Below are positions 18,652 through 31,000 of a stretch of 64,000 bases of DNA, in pieces. The notes below the pieces were generated by a model that was given only the letters and a program-made list of their open reading frames with translations, was not told the origin of the DNA and did not search any database. The position numbers were made by a program, and so were the translations under genes. Every line of letters starts with the position of its first letter. Position 1 is the first letter of the stretch. The DNA is from Paracyclopina nana (taxonomy: Eukaryota; Arthropoda; Copepoda; Cyclopoida; Cyclopettidae): the NCBI GenBank assembly GCA_019096065.1, contig JAGUCH010000007.1, positions 3,680,501-3,744,500 of the forward strand, given 5' to 3'.

Positions 18652-21600
18652 ATGGTGCTGGTGCCTTTGATTGCCCAATTGCTCCTGTCGTTCGCGGGGA
18701 ACTTTCAGGATCCAAAATGCGCTCAAAAACATCTTGGAAATCAAGGCCGCGAGGCCTTTAGGAGACCCTATACCATTCTGGTGGAAGGAAACATTGGCAG
18801 CGGCAAATCCACGTTTGTCGATATTCTCACAGGAGACGACCCAAGGATAGCTCCGGTTCCGGAGCCCGTTGAGGCCTGGCAAAATGTCTCCGGCACCGGA
18901 GTCAACATGCTGGACCTCATGTTCAAAAATGGGCCAAGATGGGCTGGAGCTTTCCAGCTTGTCTCCACTTTATCTAGGTAAATGACGCTACATAACTGCT
19001 AAAGCTACAAAAAACCTGAAAGCTTTTCGTGAATAGACATGAAATATTCACCCCCTATTTAATGGGTTATTTTCTCCCACACATCATATGGGAGAATTTC
19101 CCTCTATGCTAAGTGCCACACACACAACCACGTGGCTTTCCCAACTTCTTACCATGCATGGAAGCCTATATCATGGTAGAAGATGTGTACAGACCCCACT
19201 AGAAAAATGAGGTTATAAATTACTCGATTTATAAGGCTTTTATACTTATAAATCTAGTATAAATCTCTTAAATATAAGAGTTTCATGTCACATTTTCGCA
19301 AAAATTTATAAGGGAGGGCCAAAATCACTGAATTTTCAAAAGTGAATATTTCCTTCAATGATGAAGTTATTGGTAAAATGCCTTGATATTATTCATCACT
19401 GAGTACATGCACTTCATTTAAAGTATTAGATACTTGGATTGGACTAACTGATACGCTGTGATGTTTGGATCATGAATATGGAGATCCTTACTACTTTTTT
19501 ATCAGGCATGATTTTGTTAGACCATTCGTTTATACTCATTTGCAAGCATTCATGTGGTAGCATTTGTTGCCATTATCACTAATTAATGCTAAACTGCTTT
19601 GTTATTCATCACTTCATGTTGCAGTGTCAGTTATAATATTTTTTAAAAATTGCTCCTAGCCTTACCTTCCTTATGAATCGCTTATAAATAGGTATTGGCA
19701 AAAGGCATTTTTTCTTATTTTTTGTTTGCATATTTTTTAAAAATTTCCTTGATTTTCTGCTCTCCTATGAAACCCATATAAATCCATTGATTTATAAGCT
19801 TGACATTAGTGTTTCATAGGAGTACTTTTATTCCAGCGTTTTAAAAAAATTGTCCATACATAATTGTCCCTTATACTATGAGATTTTTATGTGGGTTTAT
19901 AAGGGTGCAGCCTTTTCAAACCCTCTATAAACTGTGATAATTATAAGAGATCGCCCTTCCTCAGAATTTAAGAAAGTTTATCATGGATAAGTTCAATCCT
20001 GAACTTGTCCATGATACTTTTATTCTGGAAGAGTATCAAGGAAGACTCTTTGAAAAATCAATATCTAAGATATCATGAAAAAAATTGAAAAAAAAATGAA
20101 TTTCAGATATTTCATAAAAATTAATGCATTTGAAAATTATGTGAAAAATCAATTATGCAAAGGCATTACAAGGTGTTGTTGTGTAATTATTGATCCAAAA
20201 TAAGTTTAGATCAAATAATATTAATGATTCTTGAAATTTTCTGCATGTATTTCAGCTACTTCTTGTAAACAGTAAACTAAAATTAAAAAAACTAGTCACA
20301 GCGCCATCTACAAACAGTTTATGAAACTATATTAATTATAATTAGCATAATGTAATGAAAGCCTCATGACACAAGCCTTTTATTAGTGATTTATACGAGA
20401 GCGGGTTTTTTCAAAGTTAAGTCTAATTCTAGATGAAGAATTTCTATTTAGGAATATAGCATTACTACCAGTTGTAAATAAATATGCTGAAAGGATTACA
20501 ATATCCTAAGCTAATTTGCATAATTTTATAAAATTGTATAACTGTAAACTATAAATCCCTTATAATGGTATAAGGGATTCATATGTGATGGAAATTGATG
20601 TAGTTCCTGGACAAAAGTTGAATTTCACTCTACTAGCAGGCTACCCAAACTAAATGAAGGCATTAAAAGTAGTGAATGCATTGATTTAAGGTAAATGCAA
20701 AAAGTCACCCCAACACTCATTTTTATATGACACAATCAGGGATTTATAAGGGACAATAAATTTCATTAAATCTGATTTTTCTCAAAATTTTTGCTTATCA
20801 TATGATATTTATTTTTACCTATCTTGAATAACCAGATAAAGGAGAATCATGTTAAGTTATTTTTTCCTTGATTTGAGCACATTTAGTTTTTATGACTGTT
20901 TTATGATGGTCATGTCAGCTATAAAACTCTAATTTGGCATAGGGGTTTTATGATGCAGATGTCATTTTGGAAATTAATTAAGGAAAACATAATTTCTCTC
21001 TACTAGCAGTGAACACAAACTGTTTGAAGGTATAATCACTAATGAAATTAGTAATATCCTTGAAATCTAAAAATTTGAGATTTCAAATTTCTAACTTAAG
21101 GCACAAAGAGGGATTTATAAGAGTCCATAAGGGACAGAAAAAAAGAGAAAAAGGTCAATTTCACATTTTTTTACTAATCTTAAGATAATTTTTTCATCAC
21201 ATCTCCACTTACCACATATCAGAGAAGCCATAAAACCAAAAAAAGTGCAATCACAGCAAAAGTGATTTTTATGAGGGTTTTATACCATAATTATGACGGA
21301 CTTTTCTAGTGGGGGATATCCTTTTGCCAAAGCTTTTAAGGAAGCAGTAGGAGTATATACAGTAAATGTACACATAAAGTGCCTTTTTTCCCTGCTACAG
21401 GCTCAATGTCGCCACCCATGTGGACCCTGCTAAACCTGTTCGCATCATGGAAAGATCCATTTACAGCGAACGCTACTGTTTCCTTGAGAACCAGTACCGA
21501 ATTGGGCAACTGTCCAAGCCAGAATATGCCCTGATGGACAGATACTTTGTTTTTGCCCAGACATACTTCCAGGACTACATTAGACCGGATGTCATAGGTA

Positions 21601-21913
21601 AACTCACTTAAGAGCCATTTGTGCGGTGAAAACGCCACTTCTGTTTTAAGTCTACCTGCGGTGCGATCTGGAAACGCTGCGTAGCCACATCAAAAAGCGC
21701 GGGCGAAGTGAAGAAGCCAACATTGACATCAAGTTTCTGGAAGGGCTTCAAAGATACCATGAAGACTGGCTCTTCTATGGAAACTCGAGCTTTCCTCAAC
21801 CATCTAAAGTGTTGGTTGTCAATGCCAGCCTTCCTCTCAAAGACTTCACGACAGTGGTCAAGAAATTGAAAGACACCCTCATTCCCCCTCATATTCTCCC
21901 TCCTCTGCAATGA
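18652..21913 (+). CDS. deoxynucleoside kinase (dNK / thymidine kinase 2 family), 261 aa
   Basis: Three exons join in phase: 18652-18977, 21401-21597 and 21651-21913. The enzyme phosphorylates deoxynucleosides for the salvage pathway. The P-loop GNIGSGKS is at residues 46-53, followed by the substrate-site EPVEAWQN. Exon 2 carries ERSIYSERYCFLEN, very close to the ERSIYSARYCFVEN motif of insect dNK. Exon 3 has VYLRCDLETLRSHIKKRGRSEE, the LID-type Arg-rich segment. Length matches fly dNK (250) and human TK2 (265). The N-terminal 35 residues start with a hydrophobic stretch, which could be mitochondrial targeting. The upstream ATG at 18640 is out of frame. The first intron is 2.4 kb because it holds a repeat element. 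AATAAA lies just after the stop (21922). Confidence 0.88.
19194..21314. mobile_element. 2.1-kb non-autonomous inverted-repeat element in the dNK intron
   Basis: The left end CCCCACTAGAAAA and right end TTTTCTAGTGGGG are perfect inverted 13-mers. They enclose AT-rich sequence packed with variants of TTATAAG/CTTATAA and ATAAATCCCTTATA in both orientations. There is no coding frame of note. No clear target duplication is visible (only GA on both sides, possibly chance). The superfamily is not determined. Confidence 0.6.
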
Positions 21914-24900
21914 CTTTCATGAATAAAGCAAATGATGGCTCAGCTGGGAAACGAGAGCTATTGCAAAGGACTTATTTAGGCCACTGTGTCATTCGGACAC
22001 ATAATAACAGCAGCTAGATTAATAGATACTACTTTTATAATGCCACCAGCATCACAACACTATATCTAATTCGAGAAAGTACAGGATAAGGCCAACTATT
22101 TGCCAGAGAGAAGCTAGTTCTTCCTTTGGAAAATGTGAAAACTTCAGTAGTCGCGGCAAATGAAGTTTTCTCACCAACAACTTTTGAGCTGTATTCGTAA
22201 AAAAAGCTCGAGCTTTCTCCCTCGTGATTTATGTCACTTTTTCGAAAAAGTGCTTTTTTTTGGTGGAAAAGTGCACTTTTCGCCGTGCTCACAAACCCAA
22301 TGATGATGATGATGTGGACCAAATAGAAGTAAAATCAGTTGAGGGGAAAATTTTAGAAAGCCACTTCATACAATACAATATAAAATGTATATTGACTTTC
22401 CAGCCACATCATTAATAAGAGAGTCTTTATAATGGCTTTGACAGAAAGTTTAAAAGCGTGCGCAGTTGTAGCACGATGAAAACTTTCACAATTACTCTCA
22501 AGAGGAAAAAGTTTATCAATAGCTATTTGGAGCAAACCATGCGTAAATCCCACTTGCTCTTTTATGCACTTGTCATTGCGCGGCATAAATCACACTCCAT
22601 TCATATATCGCGGCCTAAAAATGTTTATTACAGGGAGAAAACCTGCAGCTATTCGGCTCTCGTGAGAGAGAGATGCAAAAGCCCAAAGCCCAGATGTTTG
22701 CATAATTTTCCCCAGGGGAATTAAGTCAGTTGCAGCAGCAGCAACAGCAACAGCAGCTAGCATTATATCCAGAATATAGCACATGATAAAAAAGGTAGAC
22801 CAAATGTGTAAATAAGTGATTTTCATCCAGAGTAAATATTAAGCACATGCATGCTTGCATATATTGGGCTCCCCACTAAGACAATAACATGTGATTCGCG
22901 CTCGCAAGATGTATGCGCATTATGCTCGTTCTGCCATAAAGAGATCGTAAAAATATAGTTTCTTTCACAGTGGGACAACATCACTAGTTTTAACTAGTTT
23001 TTCATATTGCTGATCCCTTTTTCTGATCCCTTTTTTGGTTTTATTGATTTAAGGCTATATGTAGAATATAAAGGGCTGCTCGTTTACTAGGTATCTCTCT
23101 CAAAGATAGTACGTGAAATTTGATGAAGCTTTGAAAGGCTTGCTATTCTTGCATCATGCTTGTACATCCATCCACTTCAAAAATGCTCGGCTACAAAAGC
23201 ACTCTGCAATATGCAATATACTGCTAAAAATTCCGGCAACATGCGTATGTATTCCCAAAAAAGGAACTATTAATCTATATATCACCATGATCTAGATTAT
23301 TGTAATGTAGGCAAGGATATCATCACATCCAGAATGTGATATGGTGCATCAGTGTACATGATATCTCGTGTACATCATGCGCATTATTTGGGCACCGGGT
23401 TAATTAGGACAGCAAAAGCTCGTGTAGGTGTACATTATACATACAGGGAAAATGCATATCTGATCAGACAGGAAACGCATGCACGTACATCATCGTTGTC
23501 AGCAATGCATTTGTTTTTCTATGCTGTGCTTTTTTCCCCAAATTCCTCATATGTATCCATGTCTGCTAGTGTGCTACGCGTACACTTCCGTCGTCATGCC
23601 AGCTCGTTGATATTTAGAAAAAGCTATATACTTAAGGTGCTAAGCAAGCTTCTTCTTCGCCCTTTTGAGCAAATGTCATGGATCAGTCGCGCGACGCGTA
23701 CAGAGGAAAAAATAATATTTCTACGATATCGCAGCTATAAGCGCACGCAAAAATCCAACTTATCATACGCGTGTATATGGCAGAGTTCAAAAATGGCCCA
23801 TTTGAACGCGCGTGTATATACACTAGTGTGTATAGAGTCCATGGCACGCTAGATAAACCAATGGAAAGCTGCAAGCTTTCAGCTCTACTATACACATATA
23901 AGCGCGCGTTAAACGGGCCCTTTTTGCATTTCAAGGCCGAGCTGTCCTAAGTAGAATACATCCGCATAAATAAAAGATACACACGAGGAATTCGCCAGCT
24001 GGTTCGAATCTTGATGCAGAGTTGTATCATTGGAAAGCCATTTTCAACTGTTGAACGCCCTGTATTTAATGACGAAGGCGAGAGTAGGATAGCATCTCAA
24101 AACCTTCACGAGAGCTCGCGCAGTTCTGGGCTTGAAGAAGGAAGAAAGCTATTTCGAGGCCGCGGCCTCCTCGTAGTCGTCGCAGAGGCCGCCGTCGCCG
24201 AGATATTGTATTGCTGCTACGACGACGACGACGACTTCTGCTGCTCGTGGTGGGCTTTTCTAGTTGGAAGGCCGCTGCCATCGAGAAAGGCCAGTGAAAG
24301 TAGTGTGTACTCTACATATACATAATACAGTGAGCCGCGAGCTTCAAAAAGGCCCATGGGTGAGATATGCACCATATTCTATTGATTTTGAAGCGAGCTT
24401 GATTAGCTGACATTCCACGCGCTTTGCGTGTTTGGCACACATGGTAAACATGATGGTATACACATGGTATATGACGTGTCGTGATGCGTCGAAAGCATGA
24501 CATACTATCATGGGAGTTTGTGCCAGGCCAGGTCAGGCCGATATGGCATGAAAATTGCAAATCTCGCAAAAAATCACTTTCAAACACTCTTGGCCCGGCC
24601 TCAATTGATTTATTCCACTTTTTGTCATATTATAAGGTATATTGGATATACCATGCATTAAGCTAGCTATGCTCGTTTGGTGAGACAACAATATCCTTTG
24701 CTTTGGGAGTTTTGCAAAGTCAGGACTTCTTGTCATCCCAAAGAAGCAAGATAAGTTCTCCTCACGAATAATTGGTCGGCGCGCGGCCTCTTCTGTCCAC
24801 GCTTGGCTGAAATATCCTCTTTTGTTCCAAGGCATCCATTTGTATCTGTCGTTGGCATGACGACGTTTGTAACAACGACGTAGAGTTTTATCAAGATGGG

Positions 24901-25076
24901 CGAAGGATTGTTGCACTGCGCTAAAAGCTTTTTGAGTAATTGAGGCAGCATTGCACTGTTTATGCACTCTCCTTCCTTTTTTCATGTAATTGTGCTTTTT
25001 TCGTTTTTCAGGTAGTTGAATGCCATGATCCAGAAGAAGTCATACTCATCATACTAGTGCAGGATTTTCGCAGACA
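21914..25076. other. 3.1-kb intergenic region
   Basis: No exon with a recognisable product is seen. The region has many short alternating TATATG and GCGCGTG tracts and an imperfect hairpin (listed separately). A CAG/CAA-type triplet run lies at 22732-22760 and a GACGAC run near 24220. The proximal part should contain the copine promoter and possibly noncoding leader exons. Confidence 0.5.
23788..23926. repeat. imperfect inverted repeat (hairpin-forming)
   Basis: Arms of about 36 nt (23788-23823 and 23889-23926), both centred on a GCGCGC-type core flanked by GGGCCC/GGCCCA and TATA-rich steps, are about 75-80% complementary by eye around a 65-nt loop. The function is unknown. It could be a relic of a fold-back element. 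Confidence 0.4.
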
Positions 25077-28000
25077 ATGGCTCGACGTGGAAGCATCAAC
25101 TCGGTCCGGGTCGAGATTGCGGTCTCTTGCCAGTAAGTTCTCCTCCATTCCACATACTATTATATATACAGTCACATAAAACTGAAATGGCTTACAGCTA
25201 GTATACTACGTAAGCTATATACGTAGTAGTAGTATGTAGGGTCAAGTTTGCTGGCTCCTCGCGAGCTTGGCTTTACGATGATCAAGACTGGCCGCGAATA
25301 CAAATGCTTTCTTCGCATTTCTTCGTCGTAGTCTGCCAATGCGTTTCATTAAAGCGAAGATATGATGGCACGGCAGCCATTAAATATTAAATTGACACAA
25401 AGGCCTTTGCAATTGTGCGAAAAAGGGAAAGCCCTTCTTCATCCTTTGTTTGAGTTGAGCGTGATTTGGCAAAAAGTGAAAGCCTTAATAAGGCGAACAA
25501 GTCGCAGTAATCTCGCTTTCGCAATTGACAGGAACCTAATTCAAAGGGATCGTTTCGCCCGCTCGGTTGAGCCACTGTGCATTTTATACGTCAAGTCCCG
25601 TGGGAGCCGTCAGTGGAAAGAAGTGGGAAGAACCGAAAGACTCCACAACACGCTCAGCCCCGAATGGAGCCAAACAATGGTGCTCGATTATTACTTCGAG
25701 GAAAAGCAAGTAAGCATTAAAGTCTTGTCATCTATTCATCGATCTTCGGCAGTAGAAGCATCTTATTACTGCTTCATGGGTAGGAAGTCCGCAGAGCCTA
25801 CCTCTAATGGATTCCTTGCTCTCAGTGTGATCATCATTGACTTAGGAGTGAAAGCCGACTGTTTCAAGCAAATCCCGCTGAATGCTAAGCGTGCCCATTT
25901 CAAAATCAATAGGATCATGCACTATGTTCACTAGAGAAGGTGGACTTTGAAATGCTACATGACTTTGGTTTTTAATTGATCCCTCATGTCACGCATGTCG
26001 ATATATGAATTATGGCAGTTTTGCCAACGACTACCAGTTTCGAATAAGGGGAGAAAGCTGGTCATATAGAGAAGTAGTAGTCAATATAGGAGAAAAGTTT
26101 TCGCAGAAGCTAACTAGGGCCAACTTCCCTGGCTATTTATTTAATTTTCCTGCCCTGAACTCACATCATTAAATGCTTCCCAGGGATTAATTCAGCTATT
26201 ACTGGGCAAAGCAGAGGTCAAAACATAGTATACCGTCTGACCGTTCAAAATTGGACGGTGCGGGAATCAAAAGTTTGTGTTATGATTTCATGAATTTTGA
26301 GGCTTCATGGGTATCGTTGGAAAGCTTGAACCTTTGGACATCTTTTTTGTTTTCTGACAAAATTAAAAATATTATTGAGAATTCTGCGTGACAACAAAAT
26401 ATAAATGACGCATCAGTTTTTTCATGACCCTTTTCTGGGTTGCCTGGGTAAAACTGAATTATCCAGGATTATTCCTGTTTCAATTGATTTTTTCTACTTT
26501 TACAAAAAAGATGGAAAAAGGCTCAATCTTTCCAACGATATCATTTAAAAGTTCTGTAATTTATTGAATATGTGACAAAAAGTTGAGATTACCGTACCGT
26601 CCAATTTTGAACGGTCAGACTGTATAGTGAGTTAAGATATAAATTGTACCTATATATCATCAATCGAGTTCTATAACTTCATCCTCGTCATCATCGTCAT
26701 CCTTGAGATCACGCAAGGAGAACCCGGCCACAATTTTGGGCAAGCTCGGGTCATGATCGTTTTCTATAGCATCATCGTGATACATCAAGTCCATGTTGCC
26801 CACTGATGAGATGGATGGGCTCTTGTTGATTTCTCGATGCATATATCTTGAAAGGTTTTCGCCTAACCTCAGACCAAGGCCTTCCATCGAGGGTGACAGC
26901 TCGAAATCATGAATGATTGGCCCGACTGGCATCGTGGTGGCTATGTTTGTTTTAGGGTCCACCAATTTTAGAGGCACTTTCACTTCCTCACTGACAATTT
27001 GTACATCATCGTCATCAGATGAATCCACTTGTTCAGTATTTTTTGCCGCTGGAGGAGGCGGAGTCATTGAGCGTTTCCTTTTATGCACTTTTTTCGAGGA
27101 GGTTGACGGTTTAGGTGACTTTGATAGGAGACGATTTTTTCTTATAGGTCCTTGACAGACGATCTTGCTCGAGTTGGGTTTGATCCAGTGATCATCCTTT
27201 ATGGCACTGTCAGAATCAGACAAATTTTCTTGTTTCAACCTCTTCTTGGCTTTCCTCGCGAAGGCAGCCATTTCCTCTTTGGCTCCTTCGTGGTCATCAC
27301 AGACGAAGAAAGGGGCCTTTAACATGAGGCCACCACAGTAAATGTGGACAGCCTTTGAGCCGCAGTTGGAGCATCGTATAATCTCAAATCTCGTGCCGGG
27401 GAATGAGAACTTCCGACCCTTTGTACATGCGCAATATTCTGCGTCGCAGTGCGTGTACAGCTCGCCCATTTGCTGATATGCATAGAATTGCTCCTGATCG
27501 GGCCTTTCCCAGTCCGCGTCCTTGGTCGGTATGTAGACGCCAAAGTTGACAGCTTCAGCGAAAAAGGCATCTTTGTCTTGGCAAAGTGGGCACTTGAAAT
27601 GGGCTCGACCGTAGCTCAAGGCCATATTTTGTACGCAGTCAATGTGGTACATTCGTCCACAGCAAGGGCTGATGAAAAACGGCTCCTTTTCTTCTTGCAC
27701 TTCTTCTTGGCACCCCGACATGCAGATCTTGTCGGGAAATTTCAATTTGTGCTTCGACTTGGGCCAATGTAAATGGCAGTAGGAGTTCATATTACTAAAG
27801 ATAAACAGGGCACCTTCCGCTTTGCCACAGGTGAAATGGTACCAATTATCACAGCCTTTTAAAACATGGGATGAGTGTAAGGCTCAAATTTGCCAAAACT
27901 ACGTACCTGGATTTTTGCACTTTGTTGTGGCGTGAACTGCATGACAGTAAACGCACTTGCTATTTTGAGAAGATACCAAAACATCATTGATGTCTTTCTT

Positions 28001-31000
28001 GAGAAAACCTAAAATGCCTTCGTCGTCGGAGCCTTTTTGTCGGCCATTTGTGCTACGGTAGAAATGAGTTAAAACTCCTGTAAAGGCTAATAAGATTACG
28101 GAACACTCACCTAAAAAGGAGGCAGAAGTAGTGGAAGAAATGGGAGCCATTGGTGAAAAACCTCCCAGCTTTTTCAACCTCGTTGGTTCCCTTGGCAATC
28201 AGACTTTGGTTGCAAATGCGACAATGGCGAATTCCGGGCCTAATTTGGGTTATCTCCTTGGCCGGCGGCTCTTGCGGACCTTTTTTCCGGCTTTTGGACA
28301 TTTTGAACTTGATTCAATCACAACTGTCACAGTAAATTCATCATCAGGTGAATTCGTGAAAATTCCGACTTCTGCCCTGCCCGAGCGAGGGAAACTGAGT
28401 ATTTACTATTTACACTCTTGATCGAATTCTTCCTCTACTTCTATGTTAGCCATTTAAATAGAAAGCTCAACCAAGGTAAAAGGGCAAAAAGCTAATCAAA
28501 GTGGACGATAATAATGAAAAAATTGATATAGAAAGTATAATAACTTTTAACGATAGTCCATTTGGCGAAAAATGACGCAGACAGAAAATATAAAAGCCCT
28601 AGATTAAGTGCACTGAGTTTTTGCGGGAAATTCAAACGTGGCTACTTCGCCGTCACACTAAAATATTCAATCATGCCTCAAATGCCACTTTTTTCCATGC
28701 AGTCTTTGAAGTTCTCGGTGTTTGACTGGTCGAAGCCCTCGCGTGATGCGTATGACCAGGACTCCATGGGCATCATGGAGTGCACGTTGGCCGAGGTCAT
28801 CGCTGCCAAAGGCCGTTTTGAGCGCGGCCTCGCCCCCTTTCGCCACAGCCTCGGTGACGCGGGCGTGATGAGTGTGTACGCGGAGGAGCACACTGGCCTC
28901 AAAGACACAATCACCTTCGAGTTCACAGGCTCCAATTTGGACAAGAAAGACCTGTTTTCGGAAAGCGACCCCTTTTTCACCCTGTCACGCATGAATCCCG
29001 ACGGGTCTTGCACGGTGGTCTACCGTTCCGATTACTTGAAAGATGAGCCCAATCCCTCGTGGCCCTCGGTGACCATCACGTCTGACAAGCTCTGCAATGG
29101 CGACTGGAATCGCCGCCTCAAGGTGGAGATTTTCGACTACAACGATGATGGCGATCACGACTTCATAGGCGAGTTTTACACCACGCTGGAGGAGATGGCC
29201 GAAGGCGAAGGCTTTCAAATTGTCACATGGGATGTGATCAATGAGAAAAAGAAAGCCAAGAAAGGGGGCGACTACGAGAACTCGGGCACTGTCATCCTCA
29301 AATCCATCAAGGTGGACCAGGTACTGAATCCTAAATTGGCCTCATAAAGATATACCGTGCGCAGTGCTACTTTGAATTATCTAGCATCGCCATTGAATTA
29401 ACAGCTTTCTCTTGAATTTTGGGTTTTCTTGTAGCTATCGATTAGGGATACTGATTAATTGGCTTCTTTCAAATGCATTCACGTAGAAATTAACGCACGC
29501 TCCTTAACGCAGGTGTAATAATCATTTATGCCACTTATGCATAATGGGCAGTTTTGACGAAGAAGCTTTCCAATTTGTAAACATGTCATATGAAATAGCA
29601 TATCTTTTGGATCTTGAATACCTTGAATTTAGAACCAAGATAAAGTTTTTATATTTTTAAGTGAGCCTCTAGTTCGAATTGGAGCGCGTATACGGTATAT
29701 ATGTAAGCTACATTCCATATAAGAGCAACTTTTTTAGGACACCACGTTCCTCGACTACATTCGCGGGGGCCTCAAGCTCCACTTCGTGGTGGCCATCGAC
29801 TTTACCAAATCCAACGGAATGCCCAATGATCCCAAGTCTTTGCATTACTTGGACAGGCAACGGGTGGAGAATCCCTACACGATGGCCATTCGAAGCGTGG
29901 GTGAAATATTCCAAGACTACGACCTAGGTAATTATTGGCTGTCTAGAAAGCTTGATGAGCTTGTATGTTAGTTGCACGCCTAATTAACTTTTCCGCTGGT
30001 GCAGAGAAGCGTTTTTTGGCCCTGGGATTTGGAGGCCAAGTCGGAGGTCGTGTAAGTCACTGCTTCCCTCTCAACGGAAAGTCGAGGGATCCCTACTGCC
30101 ACGGAATTGAGGGGGTCATCGACGCGTATTATGACAGCCTAGAAAACGGTATTTATTGTAAATAGCGAGCAATGATCTGAAATTCATCCGACTCGAGCAG
30201 TTCCTCTCTCCGACCCAACTTGTTATGCACCTGTGATTGACTATGTGCGAGGCATGGCCGAAGGAATGCAAGACGGGCAGAATTACGTGGTGCTCCTCAT
30301 CATCACGGACGGTGGCATTGCAGGTACATATGCACTCAATTCGTATTATCCGGAGCGTGGCCTCGCGCAGTTTCAGCTCGTGCTACGATAAAATTGCACA
30401 CATCTTGATGACATGTTAAGATATGGACCAGACCAAGAGGATACTCGTGCAGGCGGCCAACTCGTTGCTCCCGATGTCTCTGATACTTGTCGGAGTTGGC
30501 AAGGGCAACATGAGTGACATGAACATTTTGGACGCGGACACGAATTGCCTGACCCACCGAGGGGTCAGAGCGAAGCGAGACATTGTTCAGTTTGTGGGTG
30601 AGTACTAAGCTGTCCCATTCGTTTTTGCAGATATGGAGGAGGCGCAGAAATCCATCATAGAAACCTCGAAATATCCCGTTAGGTACTGATCAATAGCTGC
30701 AGCGCGAAAATCAGGGTCACGCTCAACTCGAGATTTTCATGATTTTTTCATTGCCTTTGCTGCTAATAATGAGTTGAGCGTGACCGTGGCTTTCATTAAT
30801 TATGAAGCATTGTAATCATCGGGGTTGCTCAAGAAAATATGAGCGAGGATAATTTAAAGCTCATGAAAGTGCTGGACGATGATACGTTTGACAAAAATGT
30901 CGACGGCTTGAAACAATCGAGAGATGTAGTTGACTACGTCGGTACGTAAAAATACTACACTTTTTCCATTCATTCTTCACTCCGATTCCGCACTTTTGTA

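Noticed and set aside
24066-24325. Arg- or Asp-rich frames on both strands near 24.2 kb
   Set aside because: Explained by a GAC/GTC-type triplet tract rather than a gene.
24940-25179. Plus-strand frame reading VVECHDPEEVILIILVQDF
   Set aside because: Overlaps the copine first exon in another frame. The copine frame (MARRGSINSVRVEIAVSCQ) is the one supported by homology and phase.
25180-25230. Palindrome TACTACGTA...TACGTAGTA in copine intron 1
   Set aside because: Short, AT-rich and in a region of similar alternating sequence; not distinct from background.
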